From the NCBI RefSeq assembly GCF_901472535.1, contig NZ_LR590470.1, positions 1,488,001-1,552,000 of the forward strand: 64,000 bases of DNA, in the 5' to 3' direction. Below are positions 27,531 to 35,946 of the stretch, in pieces; position 1 is the stretch's first letter; each line of letters opens with the position of its first letter. The position numbers were made by a program, and so were the translations under genes. The stretch is from Sphingobacterium daejeonense (lineage in GTDB: Bacteria > Bacteroidota > Bacteroidia > Sphingobacteriales > Sphingobacteriaceae). The notes under the pieces are model-generated. The model saw only the letters and a list, made by a program, of their open reading frames with translations. It was not told the origin of the DNA and did no database searches.

Positions 27531-27561
27531 TTGAGCCTGAAATTTAGTTTTTCAGGCTCAA
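27531..27561. terminator. Bidirectional terminator between the cation transporter and traD
   Basis: TTGAGCCTGAAA and TTTCAGGCTCAA form a perfect 12-base stem with a seven-base loop. It sits 13 bases after the exporter stop and 17 bases beyond the traD stop, so it can end both convergent transcripts. Confidence 0.82.
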
Positions 27562-27577
27562 TTAAAATAATTCCGTT

Positions 27578-28213
27578 TCAGACAAACTCCCCAATATCAA
27601 AATCATCTAAATCATTGTTCCGCAAAGTGGAAGAACTGATTTCCGTTTCAGATGAGAGTGAGCTATCCAATAGCTTGGCAATTTTACTGGATGCACCCGC
27701 TATAGAATTTTCCAGCAGACTAAATAATTCGGTTCCCTGTATTTTCTGAACGATTGCTATCGCTGTTTCCTTTTGAGATGACTCCAGTTTTTCTTGCTGA
27801 AGCAACATCCCCACGGAGCTTAGTTCTTCAAAGGTAACCCCTTGGGCAAAACCATTATCGCCACCAGATATTCCGTACCTGTTCCATTCTTCTTCCTCTT
27901 CTTCAAAATCAGGTTGATTGCTAAAAACTTCATCCAGCTCTTCCTGCGGAATCTGAATACTCCTGTTTTCATTTTCGTCGTATTCAATGTCTAAATTATC
28001 GGGATTTACCTCTGGTTCCTCAATCTGGCGTTCATTGGCAGTGTTTGGCACTGAAAGGCGTTCTACGGGTTTGGGCTGTCCCATAATATCGGGCAGATCC
28101 GGATTGACTTTCTTTTGCGGAGGTTTTTGTTTTGACCTTTTCTTAATGATAATCTTATCCTGCAAAAGCAGGACAATGACGATCAGCAGGCATATTACTA
28201 TTACAATTTCCAT
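27578..28213 (-). CDS. traD: Conjugal transfer protein TraD-like
   Basis: A 211-residue protein with an N-terminal membrane anchor (EIVIVICLLIVIVLLLQDKI), a basic stretch, a highly acidic middle (QPDFEEEEEEWNRYGISGGD) and a helical C-terminus. Position downstream of a DUF3408 gene and a ParA gene matches traD of Bacteroidota elements. Function in transfer is not established. Confidence 0.7.
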   Translation of the reverse strand: MEIVIVICLLIVIVLLLQDKIIIKKRSKQKPPQKKVNPDLPDIMGQPKPVERLSVPNTANERQIEEPEVNPDNLDIEYDENENRSIQIPQEELDEVFSNQPDFEEEEEEWNRYGISGGDNGFAQGVTFEELSSVGMLLQQEKLESSQKETAIAIVQKIQGTELFSLLENSIAGASSKIAKLLDSSLSSETEISSSTLRNNDLDDFDIGEFV

Positions 28214-28215
28214 AA

Positions 28216-28614
28216 CTATAAAATTGGTTTAAAACGTTCGTTGAAATAATCTGTAATATCGTCCCCGTACTCTCTAAAATGGTGTTCAAGAATGTTGTCG
28301 ATATAAGAATAGAGTGTAGTCTTTTCTTCTCTTGTTAATTGTACTATACGTAACAACCTTTCGTGATATTCTGGACGAATGTAAACGACCTTTCCGTTTC
28401 GACCTGAAGGAAAACGATTGACCAGAAATGTCTCCTCATAATCCACCTTCTTTAGGGAGCTATTGCGGGCTTTTGGTTTTGTTTCCTTCTGTATTTTCTG
28501 TTGTTGAATAACTTCGGGTATAGTAACAGATTGATTACCACTCATGATATTCATGATTAATTCTTCATCAACATCGGGCTTATCAAAATCTTTTCTTCTC
28601 TTATCTGTTGACAT
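28216..28614 (-). CDS. DUF3408 domain protein (TraB/TraC-like)
   Basis: A 132-residue basic protein. The C-terminal half is the DUF3408 pattern, resembling a ribbon-helix-helix-type DNA-binding region (GKVVYIRPEYHERLLRIVQL, YSYIDNILEHHFREY). The N-terminal half is disordered and charged. It lies two bases after the traD gene start region and directly downstream of traA. Probably a DNA-binding partner of the ParA-like protein. Confidence 0.82.
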   Translation of the reverse strand: MSTDKRRKDFDKPDVDEELIMNIMSGNQSVTIPEVIQQQKIQKETKPKARNSSLKKVDYEETFLVNRFPSGRNGKVVYIRPEYHERLLRIVQLTREEKTTLYSYIDNILEHHFREYGDDITDYFNERFKPIL

Positions 28615-28625
28615 ACTTAACTATT

Positions 28626-29393
28626 TTAGAGATTAACAATTTTTAAAAATTCTTCAATAAATAAATCCAGTCTCGTTACTTTCATTAGTTGAGGTTCGGC
28701 AGGTAACAGACTTGACCGAAATACACTGTTCGGTGTATCGTCCGTCTCTTTTCTGAAACGTTTACTATCCATTATCCGAGAATTCATCACAGATAAATCG
28801 AGTTCGTTAATAACGCTTTGATAAGCCTCGTATATTCCTGTTTTCTCTCGACCATCTACCTGATTCCAAAACATCCACATTTTCTGATCTTCATTACTCT
28901 CCTCCGTTTCGGGCAAGCCAAGGAATGCTTTAGTAAAGCTCAGTGTACTTTCCATAACTAGACGGTCAGCACTAATTGGAGAAAAAATAAAATCCATTGT
29001 TCTTAAGGTCGTGAGCACACCTTTTGTATTAGCTGTTCCGGGAAGATCAAAAAAAGTTATATCAGGCTCTATTGCAGATTGATTTACGTATTCTAAAGCC
29101 TTTGACAAGGCATCCTCCGGTTTACAACTGATAATCGGATATGCTTTTTTATTGATACTTTGATACAACTTCATTGCAGCTCTTTTGTGGTAATCATTCT
29201 GCATAATAGTTTTCAAATCCCTTTCCCTCATATTGGCTAAGCTGTGTTGTGGGAAATCACAATCCATTACAAGGACATTAAAAGCTAAACGATAATGCAA
29301 TACACTTGAAAGTAATGCGGTCATAGTAGATTTTCCAACACCGCCTTTAGGCGTTGAAAAACTAATTTTTAAAGTTTTCTTTTTTGTTTCCAT
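28626..29393 (-). CDS. traA: ParA family ATPase TraA
   Basis: A 255-residue Walker-type ATPase with the deviant Walker A motif STPKGGVGKSTMTALLSSVL (about 12-31), the DCDFPQHSL strand and a Walker B-like FFDLPGTA. This is the partition-type protein at the head of Bacteroidota tra operons, thought to act in DNA positioning or maintenance of the element. First gene of the short traA-DUF3408-traD operon on the minus strand; the intergenic region to mobA lies upstream. Confidence 0.9.
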   Translation of the reverse strand: METKKKTLKISFSTPKGGVGKSTMTALLSSVLHYRLAFNVLVMDCDFPQHSLANMRERDLKTIMQNDYHKRAAMKLYQSINKKAYPIISCKPEDALSKALEYVNQSAIEPDITFFDLPGTANTKGVLTTLRTMDFIFSPISADRLVMESTLSFTKAFLGLPETEESNEDQKMWMFWNQVDGREKTGIYEAYQSVINELDLSVMNSRIMDSKRFRKETDDTPNSVFRSSLLPAEPQLMKVTRLDLFIEEFLKIVNL

Positions 29394-30083
29394 TATTTAA
29401 AGATTTATTGTTACACATTTTATTTGTTTGGCAGGTTTGAATATTGGTTTATTTAAATAGTACCTATTTCCTATATGCCTGTATTCCCCTTTTGGAAATT
29501 TTCTTGATTGTTATTTGCTTTTATTACCGCTTGGTGGGTAATCATTTTTAGCAACTGGAAAACCTTACAACTTGTAAATTGCTTTACCGCTTTTATGCTT
29601 TTACAGTTTTATGTTTTTAAAACCCTATGCTTTTATTCCAAAATTTCTGTACTAAAACCCAATTTATTTTTTATCCTCATTACATTTTTATTACCTGCAC
29701 TAAAACTATACGGCAAATAAAGCGATTGAATCGGCTCGTTATTGATGGGTGGTAGTCTTTGGCACCCAAAGGCAGTGTTTGGCTATGTGTCTGATTGTGA
29801 TGCTCTCATAAGTAGTGTCTTACTTTGTATATAGAATTTTATTAACAGATTTATGCAAAGGCATCTTGAGGAACTGGACAAAAGCAGAACGGCATCAAGC
29901 CGTTTATCCCTGCTACATTTAATCCGTCCCGAAGGGCGGATTTTTGTGTTCACCAGAACACGGCAAGTTGTGTTTTGAGCATCTCGAAAAGATTTCCGAT
30001 GCTCAAAACAACTTGCCCTGCCGGGGCAGAAAACGTCCTCCGAAGTCGGCGTTTTGTATGAATTAAAAATGGATTAGTGATGA
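29394..30083. other. oriT-like non-coding region between traA and mobA
   Basis: No convincing gene lies in these 690 bases; the 70-codon plus-strand ORF near 29508-29720 has no family features. The stretch 29510-29720 repeats short motifs such as GCTTTTAT and TACCGCTT. Three hairpins follow: AACGGC/GCCGTT (29888-29904), AATCCG/CGGATT with a T tail (29921-29946), and a large one at 29962-30017 with arms GGCAAGTTGT..GAGCATC and GATGCTC..AACTTGCC. Position just upstream of mobA and mobB, between the two divergent operons, is where an origin of transfer is expected. Confidence 0.5.
29962..30017. repeat. Large imperfect inverted repeat, candidate oriT/nic hairpin
   Basis: Arms 29962-29983 and 29998-30017 pair over 20 bases with a two-base bulge and a 14-base loop. 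It ends 66 bases before the mobA start. Relaxase binding sites are usually such inverted repeats next to the nick site, so this is the best oriT candidate in the window; the nick position cannot be read. Confidence 0.5.
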
Positions 30084-30513
30084 ATGAAAAACAGCAGAAA
30101 GCAGTTAAAAAAGGGCGGGCGTCCTCTAAAAAACGATCCCGCTAAAATCCGGTACACGATTTCCTTTAATGAGGAAGAGCATGCCCGTTTTCTTGACTTA
30201 TTTGAAAAGTCCGGTATGCAGGTTAAGGCACATTTTATAACCTCTTGCATCTTCGATAAGACGATAAAATCTGTTAAAATAGACAAAGGAACAATTGATT
30301 TTTATATGCGATTGACTTCGTTTCACAGTCAATTTCGATCTATTGGCGTGAATTATAATCAGGTCGTAAAGCTATTGTATAAGAACTTTTCGGAGAAAAA
30401 GGCAGCCAGCATATCTCTATAAATTGGAAAAACATACGGCTGAAATGACCGCCTTGTTTAAAGAAATTGTCCAGATAACGGAAGAATTTGATGTAAAATA
30501 TCTGAAAAAATAA
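30084..30513 (+). CDS. mobA: Mobilisation protein MobA (frameshifted near the 3' end)
   Basis: A relaxosome accessory protein of about 143 residues with a basic N-terminus (KQLKKGGRPLKNDPAKIRYT) and the pattern of ribbon-helix-helix MobA/MobC proteins (FITSCIFDKTIKSVKIDKGT, GVNYNQVVKLLYKNFSEKKA). The frame breaks near 30405-30410. Removing one base restores AAAYLYKLEKHTAEMTALF and EIVQITEEFDVKYLKK, ending at the TAA 30511-30513, eight bases before the relaxase start. It would bind oriT and recruit MobB. Confidence 0.85.
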
Positions 30514-30521
30514 CAGCAGAA

Positions 30522-31802
30522 ATGATTGCGAAAATTGGTAGAAGCGCAAATTTATACGGAGCCTTGGCATATAATCAGCTCAAAGTGGAGAACGAAAATG
30601 GACAAATTTTGTTCGCCAATAAGATAATTGAAACTGCTAACGGACATTATTCCGTAGCACAATTAGCCCAATCTTTTGCTCCTTATCTCATCGCCAACCG
30701 CAATACCGAGAAACATACGTTGCATATTTCGCTCAATCCTGATCCCAAGGATAATGTAGATGATGATAAGTTTAGGGAAATGGCGGAAGAATATATGCGT
30801 GAAATGGGTTACGGCGAACAGCCTTTTGTGGTCTTCAAACATACCGATATTGACCGTAGTCATATCCATATCGTATCGGTCTGCGTGGACGAACAGGGCG
30901 TGAAAATTTCGGATAGTTTTGAGAAAATGCGGTCTATGTGTGTATGCCGTGAACTGGAAAGAAAACACGGTCTGATACCCGCAACGGACAAAGAACGTAA
31001 TCACAATGATAAGGTTTTTCGTCCGGTGGATTATCGGGCAAGTGATATAAAAAGTCAGATTGCTTCGGTCATTCGCCACTTGCCGAACTATTATCAATAC
31101 CAAACTTTGGGAGAATACAATGCTTTGCTTTCCCTGTTCAATATTACCACCGAGAAAGTGGAGGGAGAATTACACGGAAAGGCACAGCAGGGTTTATTGT
31201 ACATTCCATTGAATGAGAAAGGCGAAAAAGCAGGACATCCGTTCAAGGCTTCGTTTTTCGGAAAGAACGCAGGGCTTCCGGCTTTGGAATTGCATTTTGC
31301 GAAATGCAAAACAACCCTGAAAGATACCGCAACCAAACAGACTTTAAAATCAGCCGTTACCATTGCCCTGCAATCAACGGTTGACGAATTGAGCTTTAAA
31401 AAACAGTTAGGCGAGCAAGGTATCAATGTAGTGATACGCAGAAACGATACCGGACGAATTTACGGTATGTCGTTCATTGACCACAACTCTAAAAGCGTTT
31501 GGAACGGTTCACGATTGGCAAAAGAACTTTCTGCCAATACCTTTAATGATTATTGGAACAATAATATCAAAGCGGAGATTAAAGAGCCAGTTGCACCCCT
31601 ACCAAAATTGTCCAAACCAACTGATACGGAGGATTTACCTGCGGAAGAACCACATCATTTGTTCGACTTCTTAAATACTGAAAAACACGAAGACGGTTTG
31701 ATAGAAGCCTTTGGAGGTTTGCTCATACCTGAAGCACAGGGGGAAGATTACGAGGAACAGGATTTTGCTAATAGGATGAAGAAAAAGAAAAGAAGACTAT
31801 AG
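30522..31802 (+). CDS. mobB: MobB relaxase (relaxase/mobilisation nuclease)
   Basis: A 426-residue relaxase that nicks oriT and covalently carries the transferred strand. The N-terminus shows a Tyr early on (SANLYGALAYNQLKVENENG) and the metal-binding three-His motif FKHTDIDRSHIHIVSV at about 107-122. The C-terminal half is basic and probably binds DNA or the coupling protein. Intact. Forms an operon with mobA; the coupling protein normally next to it is displaced by the ArsR/MerTP cargo. Confidence 0.92.
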   Translation: MIAKIGRSANLYGALAYNQLKVENENGQILFANKIIETANGHYSVAQLAQSFAPYLIANRNTEKHTLHISLNPDPKDNVDDDKFREMAEEYMREMGYGEQPFVVFKHTDIDRSHIHIVSVCVDEQGVKISDSFEKMRSMCVCRELERKHGLIPATDKERNHNDKVFRPVDYRASDIKSQIASVIRHLPNYYQYQTLGEYNALLSLFNITTEKVEGELHGKAQQGLLYIPLNEKGEKAGHPFKASFFGKNAGLPALELHFAKCKTTLKDTATKQTLKSAVTIALQSTVDELSFKKQLGEQGINVVIRRNDTGRIYGMSFIDHNSKSVWNGSRLAKELSANTFNDYWNNNIKAEIKEPVAPLPKLSKPTDTEDLPAEEPHHLFDFLNTEKHEDGLIEAFGGLLIPEAQGEDYEEQDFANRMKKKKRRL

Positions 31803-31862
31803 TAAGTCATCTTTTGGAATTAAAATCTGCTTTTAAAACGATTTGTTAAATTGTATTTTAGC

Positions 31863-31894
31863 ATTTGCTTAAATAAACGAATTAACTATATTTG
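31863..31894 (+). promoter_or_regulatory. Promoter and ArsR-type operator of the mercury-type cargo
   Basis: A TTTG element (31864-31867), a 19-base spacer and TATATTTG (31887-31894) fit a Bacteroidota -33/-7 promoter. The spacer contains an imperfect 20-base palindrome (ATTTGCTTAAATAAACGAAT, 31863-31882), the size and place expected for an ArsR-family operator. Confidence 0.55.
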
Positions 31895-31898
31895 CACT

Positions 31899-32273
31899 AT
31901 GGGTAATAATTCTTGTATACGTCAACAAGCAGACATTGAACAAATAAACCGCTGTAAAGACCGGGTTTTAGAGCTTAACGATTCGTTTGATTATTTATCG
32001 AATGGGCTTGAATTGGCAGGAAATACCGTAAGACTTAAAATTCTCTTCCTACTTTACGAAGAAAAACGACTTTGTGTTTGCGATATAAGCGACGTTCTTG
32101 GAATGACAATCTCGGCAGTTTCACAACATTTACGAAAACTTAAAGACCGTAATCTAGTAGAAACAGACAGGGAGGCCCAAACTATTTTTTATTCATTGAC
32201 CAAGGAATATGAAAAATTGCTAAAACCGTTTTTTAAAATACTTGATGAAAACAAAGTCATAGAAGCAATATGA
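31899..32273 (+). CDS. ArsR/SmtB family metalloregulator
   Basis: A 124-residue winged-HTH repressor that leaves DNA when it binds metal. The ATG at 31899 (MGNNSCIRQQADIEQI) is preferred because the promoter lies immediately upstream and the longer reading would cover it. The family motif RLCVCDISDVLGMTISAVSQ includes a vicinal Cys pair of the alpha3 type used for thiophilic ions. Other Cys lie at the N-terminus. Its stop overlaps the MerTP start by four bases, so it controls that gene. Confidence 0.85.
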   Translation: MGNNSCIRQQADIEQINRCKDRVLELNDSFDYLSNGLELAGNTVRLKILFLLYEEKRLCVCDISDVLGMTISAVSQHLRKLKDRNLVETDREAQTIFYSLTKEYEKLLKPFFKILDENKVIEAI

Positions 32274-32863
32274 AAACAAACAACAAACTTATCGGCGCAG
32301 GACTTTTGACTGCAATTGCAGCTTCACTTTGTTGCGTTACACCAGTTTTGGCTCTCATTGCAGGAACAAGCGGACTTGCATCCACTTTTTCTTGGCTTGA
32401 ATCTTTCAGACCGTATTTTATCGGTTTGACAATTTTGGTTCTTGGTTTTGCTTGGTATCAAAAGTTAAAGCCTAAAAAGCAAATTGATTGCAATTGTGAA
32501 ACAGCAGAAAAACCAAAATTCATTCAGTCGAAAACGTTTTTAGGAATTGTAACATCATTTGCAATAGTAATGCTTGCTTTTCCATATTATTCAAGTGTTT
32601 TCTACCCAAAGACAGAAAAGCAAATCATAATAGTGGACAAATCCAATATTGAAAAAGTAGAATTTACGATTAGCGGAATGACTTGTGCAAGTTGTGAAGA
32701 ACACATAAATCACGAAGTGAATAAATTGATAGGGATTGTCAATCTAAAAGCTTCTTATGAAAATGGAAATACAATCGTAGAGTTTGACAACTCGAAAACA
32801 AATATTTCTGAAATTGAAAAAGCAATAAACTCAACAGGGTATTCTGTAACCGCGAAAAATTAA
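32270..32863 (+). CDS. MerT-MerP fusion mercuric transport protein
   Basis: A 197-residue fusion. Residues 1-110 are MerT-like with three membrane helices and the essential Cys-Cys pair in the first (AIAASLCCVTPVLALIAGTS); a cytoplasmic Cys pair follows (DCNCETAEK). Residues 125-197 are an HMA domain equivalent to MerP (GMTCASCEEHINHEVNKLIG). It would import mercuric ion toward a reductase, but no merA or merB lies nearby. Possibly the element relies on a reductase elsewhere, or the transporter handles another thiophilic metal. Confidence 0.85.
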   Translation: MKTNNKLIGAGLLTAIAASLCCVTPVLALIAGTSGLASTFSWLESFRPYFIGLTILVLGFAWYQKLKPKKQIDCNCETAEKPKFIQSKTFLGIVTSFAIVMLAFPYYSSVFYPKTEKQIIIVDKSNIEKVEFTISGMTCASCEEHINHEVNKLIGIVNLKASYENGNTIVEFDNSKTNISEIEKAINSTGYSVTAKN

Positions 32864-32870
32864 AATTAAA

Positions 32871-33077
32871 ATGGAAATCAAATTGCAATCAATAATCACT
32901 TGCCCCAACTGCGGACACAAGAAAGAAGAAACAATGCCGACAGATGCTTGCCAATATTTTTACGAATGTGAAAAGTGCAAACATGTTCTTAAACCAAAGC
33001 AAGGCGACTGTTGTGTTTATTGTAGTTATGGAAATGTTCCTTGTCCACCTATTCAGCAAAACAAAAAATGTTGCTAA
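32871..33077 (+). CDS. GDCCVxC-domain small cysteine-rich protein
   Basis: A 68-residue zinc-ribbon-like protein with two CxxC pairs (ITCPNCGHKK, YECEKCKH) and the family signature KPKQGDCCVYCSYGNVPCPP. In other genomes it accompanies MerTP-type genes and is suggested to be a stress or thiol-metal protein. In the same operon as ArsR and MerTP, eight bases downstream. Function not established. Confidence 0.82.
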   Translation: MEIKLQSIITCPNCGHKKEETMPTDACQYFYECEKCKHVLKPKQGDCCVYCSYGNVPCPPIQQNKKCC

Positions 33078-33277
33078 CGGGTATAAAACAAAAGAAGGTC
33101 GATATAACTAAAGTATTTTTATTTTACTACCTATAAATATTACTATATAAAAGGGGTATAGAAGCTATACCTCTTAGACCCAGCCGAACCCTGCCACTCA
33201 CCGCCATCCACTACCACTTTTCCAAAGCCAATCTTTATAGTCTTTAAATTCACGCCCGAACATTAAAATTAAAAATA

Positions 33278-35277
33278 ATGCAAGGAGAAGACGATTTAAG
33301 AGGTTTAGCCAAAATAATGGCTTTTATGAGAGCAGTTAGTATTCTATTAGTACTGATGCATCTTTATTGGTTTTGTTATGGTTTCTTTATGGAACGTGGC
33401 TGGACACTAGAAGTAATCAATAAAATATTAGGGAATTTTGACCGAACAGCCGGTTTGTTTTCGCATACTTTATATACCAAAGTATTTGCAATCGTGTTAT
33501 TGGCTTTAAGCTGTTTGGGAACCAAAGGCGTGAAGAACGAGAAGATAACCTGGTCAAAGATTTACGTGGCTTTGGGAATTGGTTTTTTGCTGTTCTTTCT
33601 GAATACACCACTGTTAAAGTTGTCGCCCATCATTGGCACATTCTTTTATATACTGACTATCGGACTAGGTTATATTGCTTTGCTGATGGCTGGGGTTTGG
33701 ATAAGCAGGTTATTGAAAAACAACCTGATGGATGATGTTTTCAATATGGAGAACGAAAGTTTTATGCAGGAAACCAAATTGATGGAAAATGAATATTCCG
33801 TAAACCTGCCTACTAAATTTTGGTACAATAAAAAGGAACACAAGGGCTGGATCAATATCGTAAATCCTTTCAGAGCAACGATTGTTTTGGGGACTCCGGG
33901 TTCTGGTAAATCGTATGCCGTCGTTAACAATTATATCAAGCAACAAATTGAAAAAGGTTTTTCGATGTATATCTACGATTTCAAGTTTGACGACCTTTCT
34001 ACTATTGCTTATAATCATTTATTGAAACATCAGGATAAGTACGAAATAAAACCAAAGTTCTACGTCATCAACTTTGACGATCCACGCAAGAGCCATCGTT
34101 GCAATCCGCTCAATCCAGATTTTATGACTGACATATCCGATGCTTACGAGCCGCTTACACGATTATGTTGAACCTCAACAGAAGCTGGATACAAAAACAA
34201 GGAGATTTCTTTGTCGAATCTCCAATTATTCTTTTAGCGGCTATCATCTGGTTTTTAAAAATTTACGAGAATGGTAAGTATTGCACCTTTCCACACGCCA
34301 TTGAATTGCTGAATAAAAAGTATTCGGATGTATTTACCATTTTAACTTCGTATCCTGATTTGGAAAACTATCTTTCACCATTTATGGATGCTTGGCAAGG
34401 CGGAGCACAAGACCAGTTGCAGGGACAAATTGCATCGGCTAAAATCCCTTTGTCACGAATGATATCACCGCAGTTGTATTGGGTTATGACAGGCGATGAT
34501 TTTTCATTGGACATCAACAACCCGAACGAGCCGAAGATTTTGTGCGTGGGTAACAATCCCGACCGTCAAAATATCTACTCCGCAGCTTTGGGCTTGTACA
34601 ACTCCCGAATTGTCAAGCTCATCAATAAGAAAGGACAATTAAAGAGTTCGGTTATTATAGATGAGTTGCCCACGATTTATTTTAGAGGGTTGGACAATCT
34701 TATCGCAACGGCGAGAAGTAATAAGGTGGCTGTGTGCTTGGGCTTTCAGGACTTTTCGCAGTTGATACGTGATTACGGCGATAAAGAAGCTAAAGTTATT
34801 CAAAACACCGTAGGTAATGTATTCAGTGGACAGGTTGTAGGAGAAACGGCAAAAAGCCTTTCGGAACGTTTTGGAAAAGTATTACAGAAACGTCAAAGTA
34901 TGACGATAAACCGTAATGATAAATCAACTTCTATTTCTACACAATTAGACAGCCTTATTCCGGCTTCCAAAATTTCAACCTTAACGCAGGGTATGTTTGT
35001 CGGTTCTGTATCGGATAATTTTGACGATCGTATCGAACAAAAGATATTTCACGCAGAAATCGTGGTCGATAATGAAAAGGTAGCCGCCGAAACAAAAGCC
35101 TATCAAAAGATACCGCAAATCCTATCCTTTGTAGATGAGCAAGGCGAGGATAAAATGAAGCAGGAAATTGAAAGCAATTACCGTCAGATAAAATCAGATA
35201 TTCTGCATATCGTCGAAAGTGAAATGGAACGGATTAAGAATGACCCGAACTTACAGCATTTGATACAGCAAGAGTAA
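33278..35277 (+). CDS. mobC: Type IV coupling protein MobC/TraG (frameshifted)
   Basis: A VirD4-like ATPase of about 667 residues that links the relaxosome to the channel. The N-terminal part has several membrane helices (SILLVLMHLYWFCYGFF and others to about 150), then the Walker A motif TIVLGTPGSGKSYAVVNNYI at about 205-225. The C-terminal part, in another frame from about 34150, carries LKSSVIIDELPTIYFRGLDN (Walker B) and KVAVCLGFQDFSQLIRDYGD. One missing base near 34150 explains the break: restored, it reads DAYESAYTIMLNLNRSW. Located after the ArsR/MerTP cargo. Confidence 0.88.
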
Positions 35278-35314
35278 TAAAGGTACAAGTGGAAATTTTT
35301 AGTATAGACTAAAA

Positions 35315-35369
35315 AATATTGGCGATACTTCTTCTTAAATTTAGTATGGAGTGTCGCCAATATTGTTTT
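35315..35369 (+). terminator. Terminator after the coupling protein gene
   Basis: AATATTGGCGATACT pairs with AGTGTCGCCAATATT (one mismatch), with a T-rich tail (GTTTTG). It lies 38 bases after the coupling-protein stop and before the next promoter. Confidence 0.7.
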
Positions 35370-35437
35370 GAACAGTATGTAAAACAAATATTCAGAATGA
35401 AAAAGGATATTATATAAAATAGTAATTATTCAAAACA

Positions 35438-35473
35438 ATGCAATGCCATTGCATTACTTTTTTACTAACTTTG
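35438..35473 (+). promoter_or_regulatory. Promoter and Fur-type operator of the Zn-efflux operon
   Basis: A perfect 17-base palindrome, ATGCAATGCCATTGCAT (35438-35454), is followed by the -7 box TAACTTTG (35466-35473). The palindrome centre lies 20 bases before the -7 box, so a bound repressor would exclude RNA polymerase. The same half-sites and spacing recur at 42000-42014. The Fur-family protein at 41585 is the likely ligand. Confidence 0.7.
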
Positions 35474-35482
35474 CAAAAGAAT

Positions 35483-35817
35483 ATGAAAGTCTTTTTTTCC
35501 ATATTGGCAATTTATATGATGGCGGTATTTTTAATGCCTTGTACCGATATTTATGAAAAGGAGAGTTTTCAAAACCATAACCATTCAGAAGAATTAGCCA
35601 TAAAGCAAGCCACGACCATCAGGAAAAACCTGATATGTGCAGTCCGTTTTGTTTATGCGGTTGTTGTGGAATGGTGTCGGGCATAGTGCTTCAATGGAAT
35701 GTATATAACTTAGTTAAGAAGACCTTTGACTTGTCTAAGGCCAAAGTTTACTATAAATCTATCTTTATATCCCTCTATCTGGGAGAAATTTGGCAACCGC
35801 CAAAGATTAATGCATAA
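35483..35817 (+). CDS. DUF6660-like small cysteine-rich exported protein (frameshifted)
   Basis: About 111 residues, starting at the ATG at 35483 (MKVFFSILAIYMMAVFLMPC). The frame shifts between 35578 and 35640. After it the protein continues SHDHQEKPDMCSPFCLCGCC and ends GEIWQPPKINA. Its His/Cys-rich middle and the IWQPPKI tail match the genes at 24147 and 45225. It is the first gene of the Zn/Cd-type efflux operon, directly behind the operator. Probably a periplasmic metal-binding accessory; true role unknown. Confidence 0.7.
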
Positions 35818-35946
35818 TTTTTAATGTTTAAATGATTACAGCTTAATGCTAACAGCGTTAGCTTGGTTTTTAGGGTATTTATATTCCCTAAAAACATAAT
35901 CATTATGATTTTATCATTATTTATCCATCATTAATCATCACAAAAA

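Noticed and set aside
29508..29720. 70-codon hydrophobic plus-strand ORF
   Set aside because: Phe/Leu-rich only because the DNA is T-rich and repetitive; lies in the oriT-like region; no relatives recognised.
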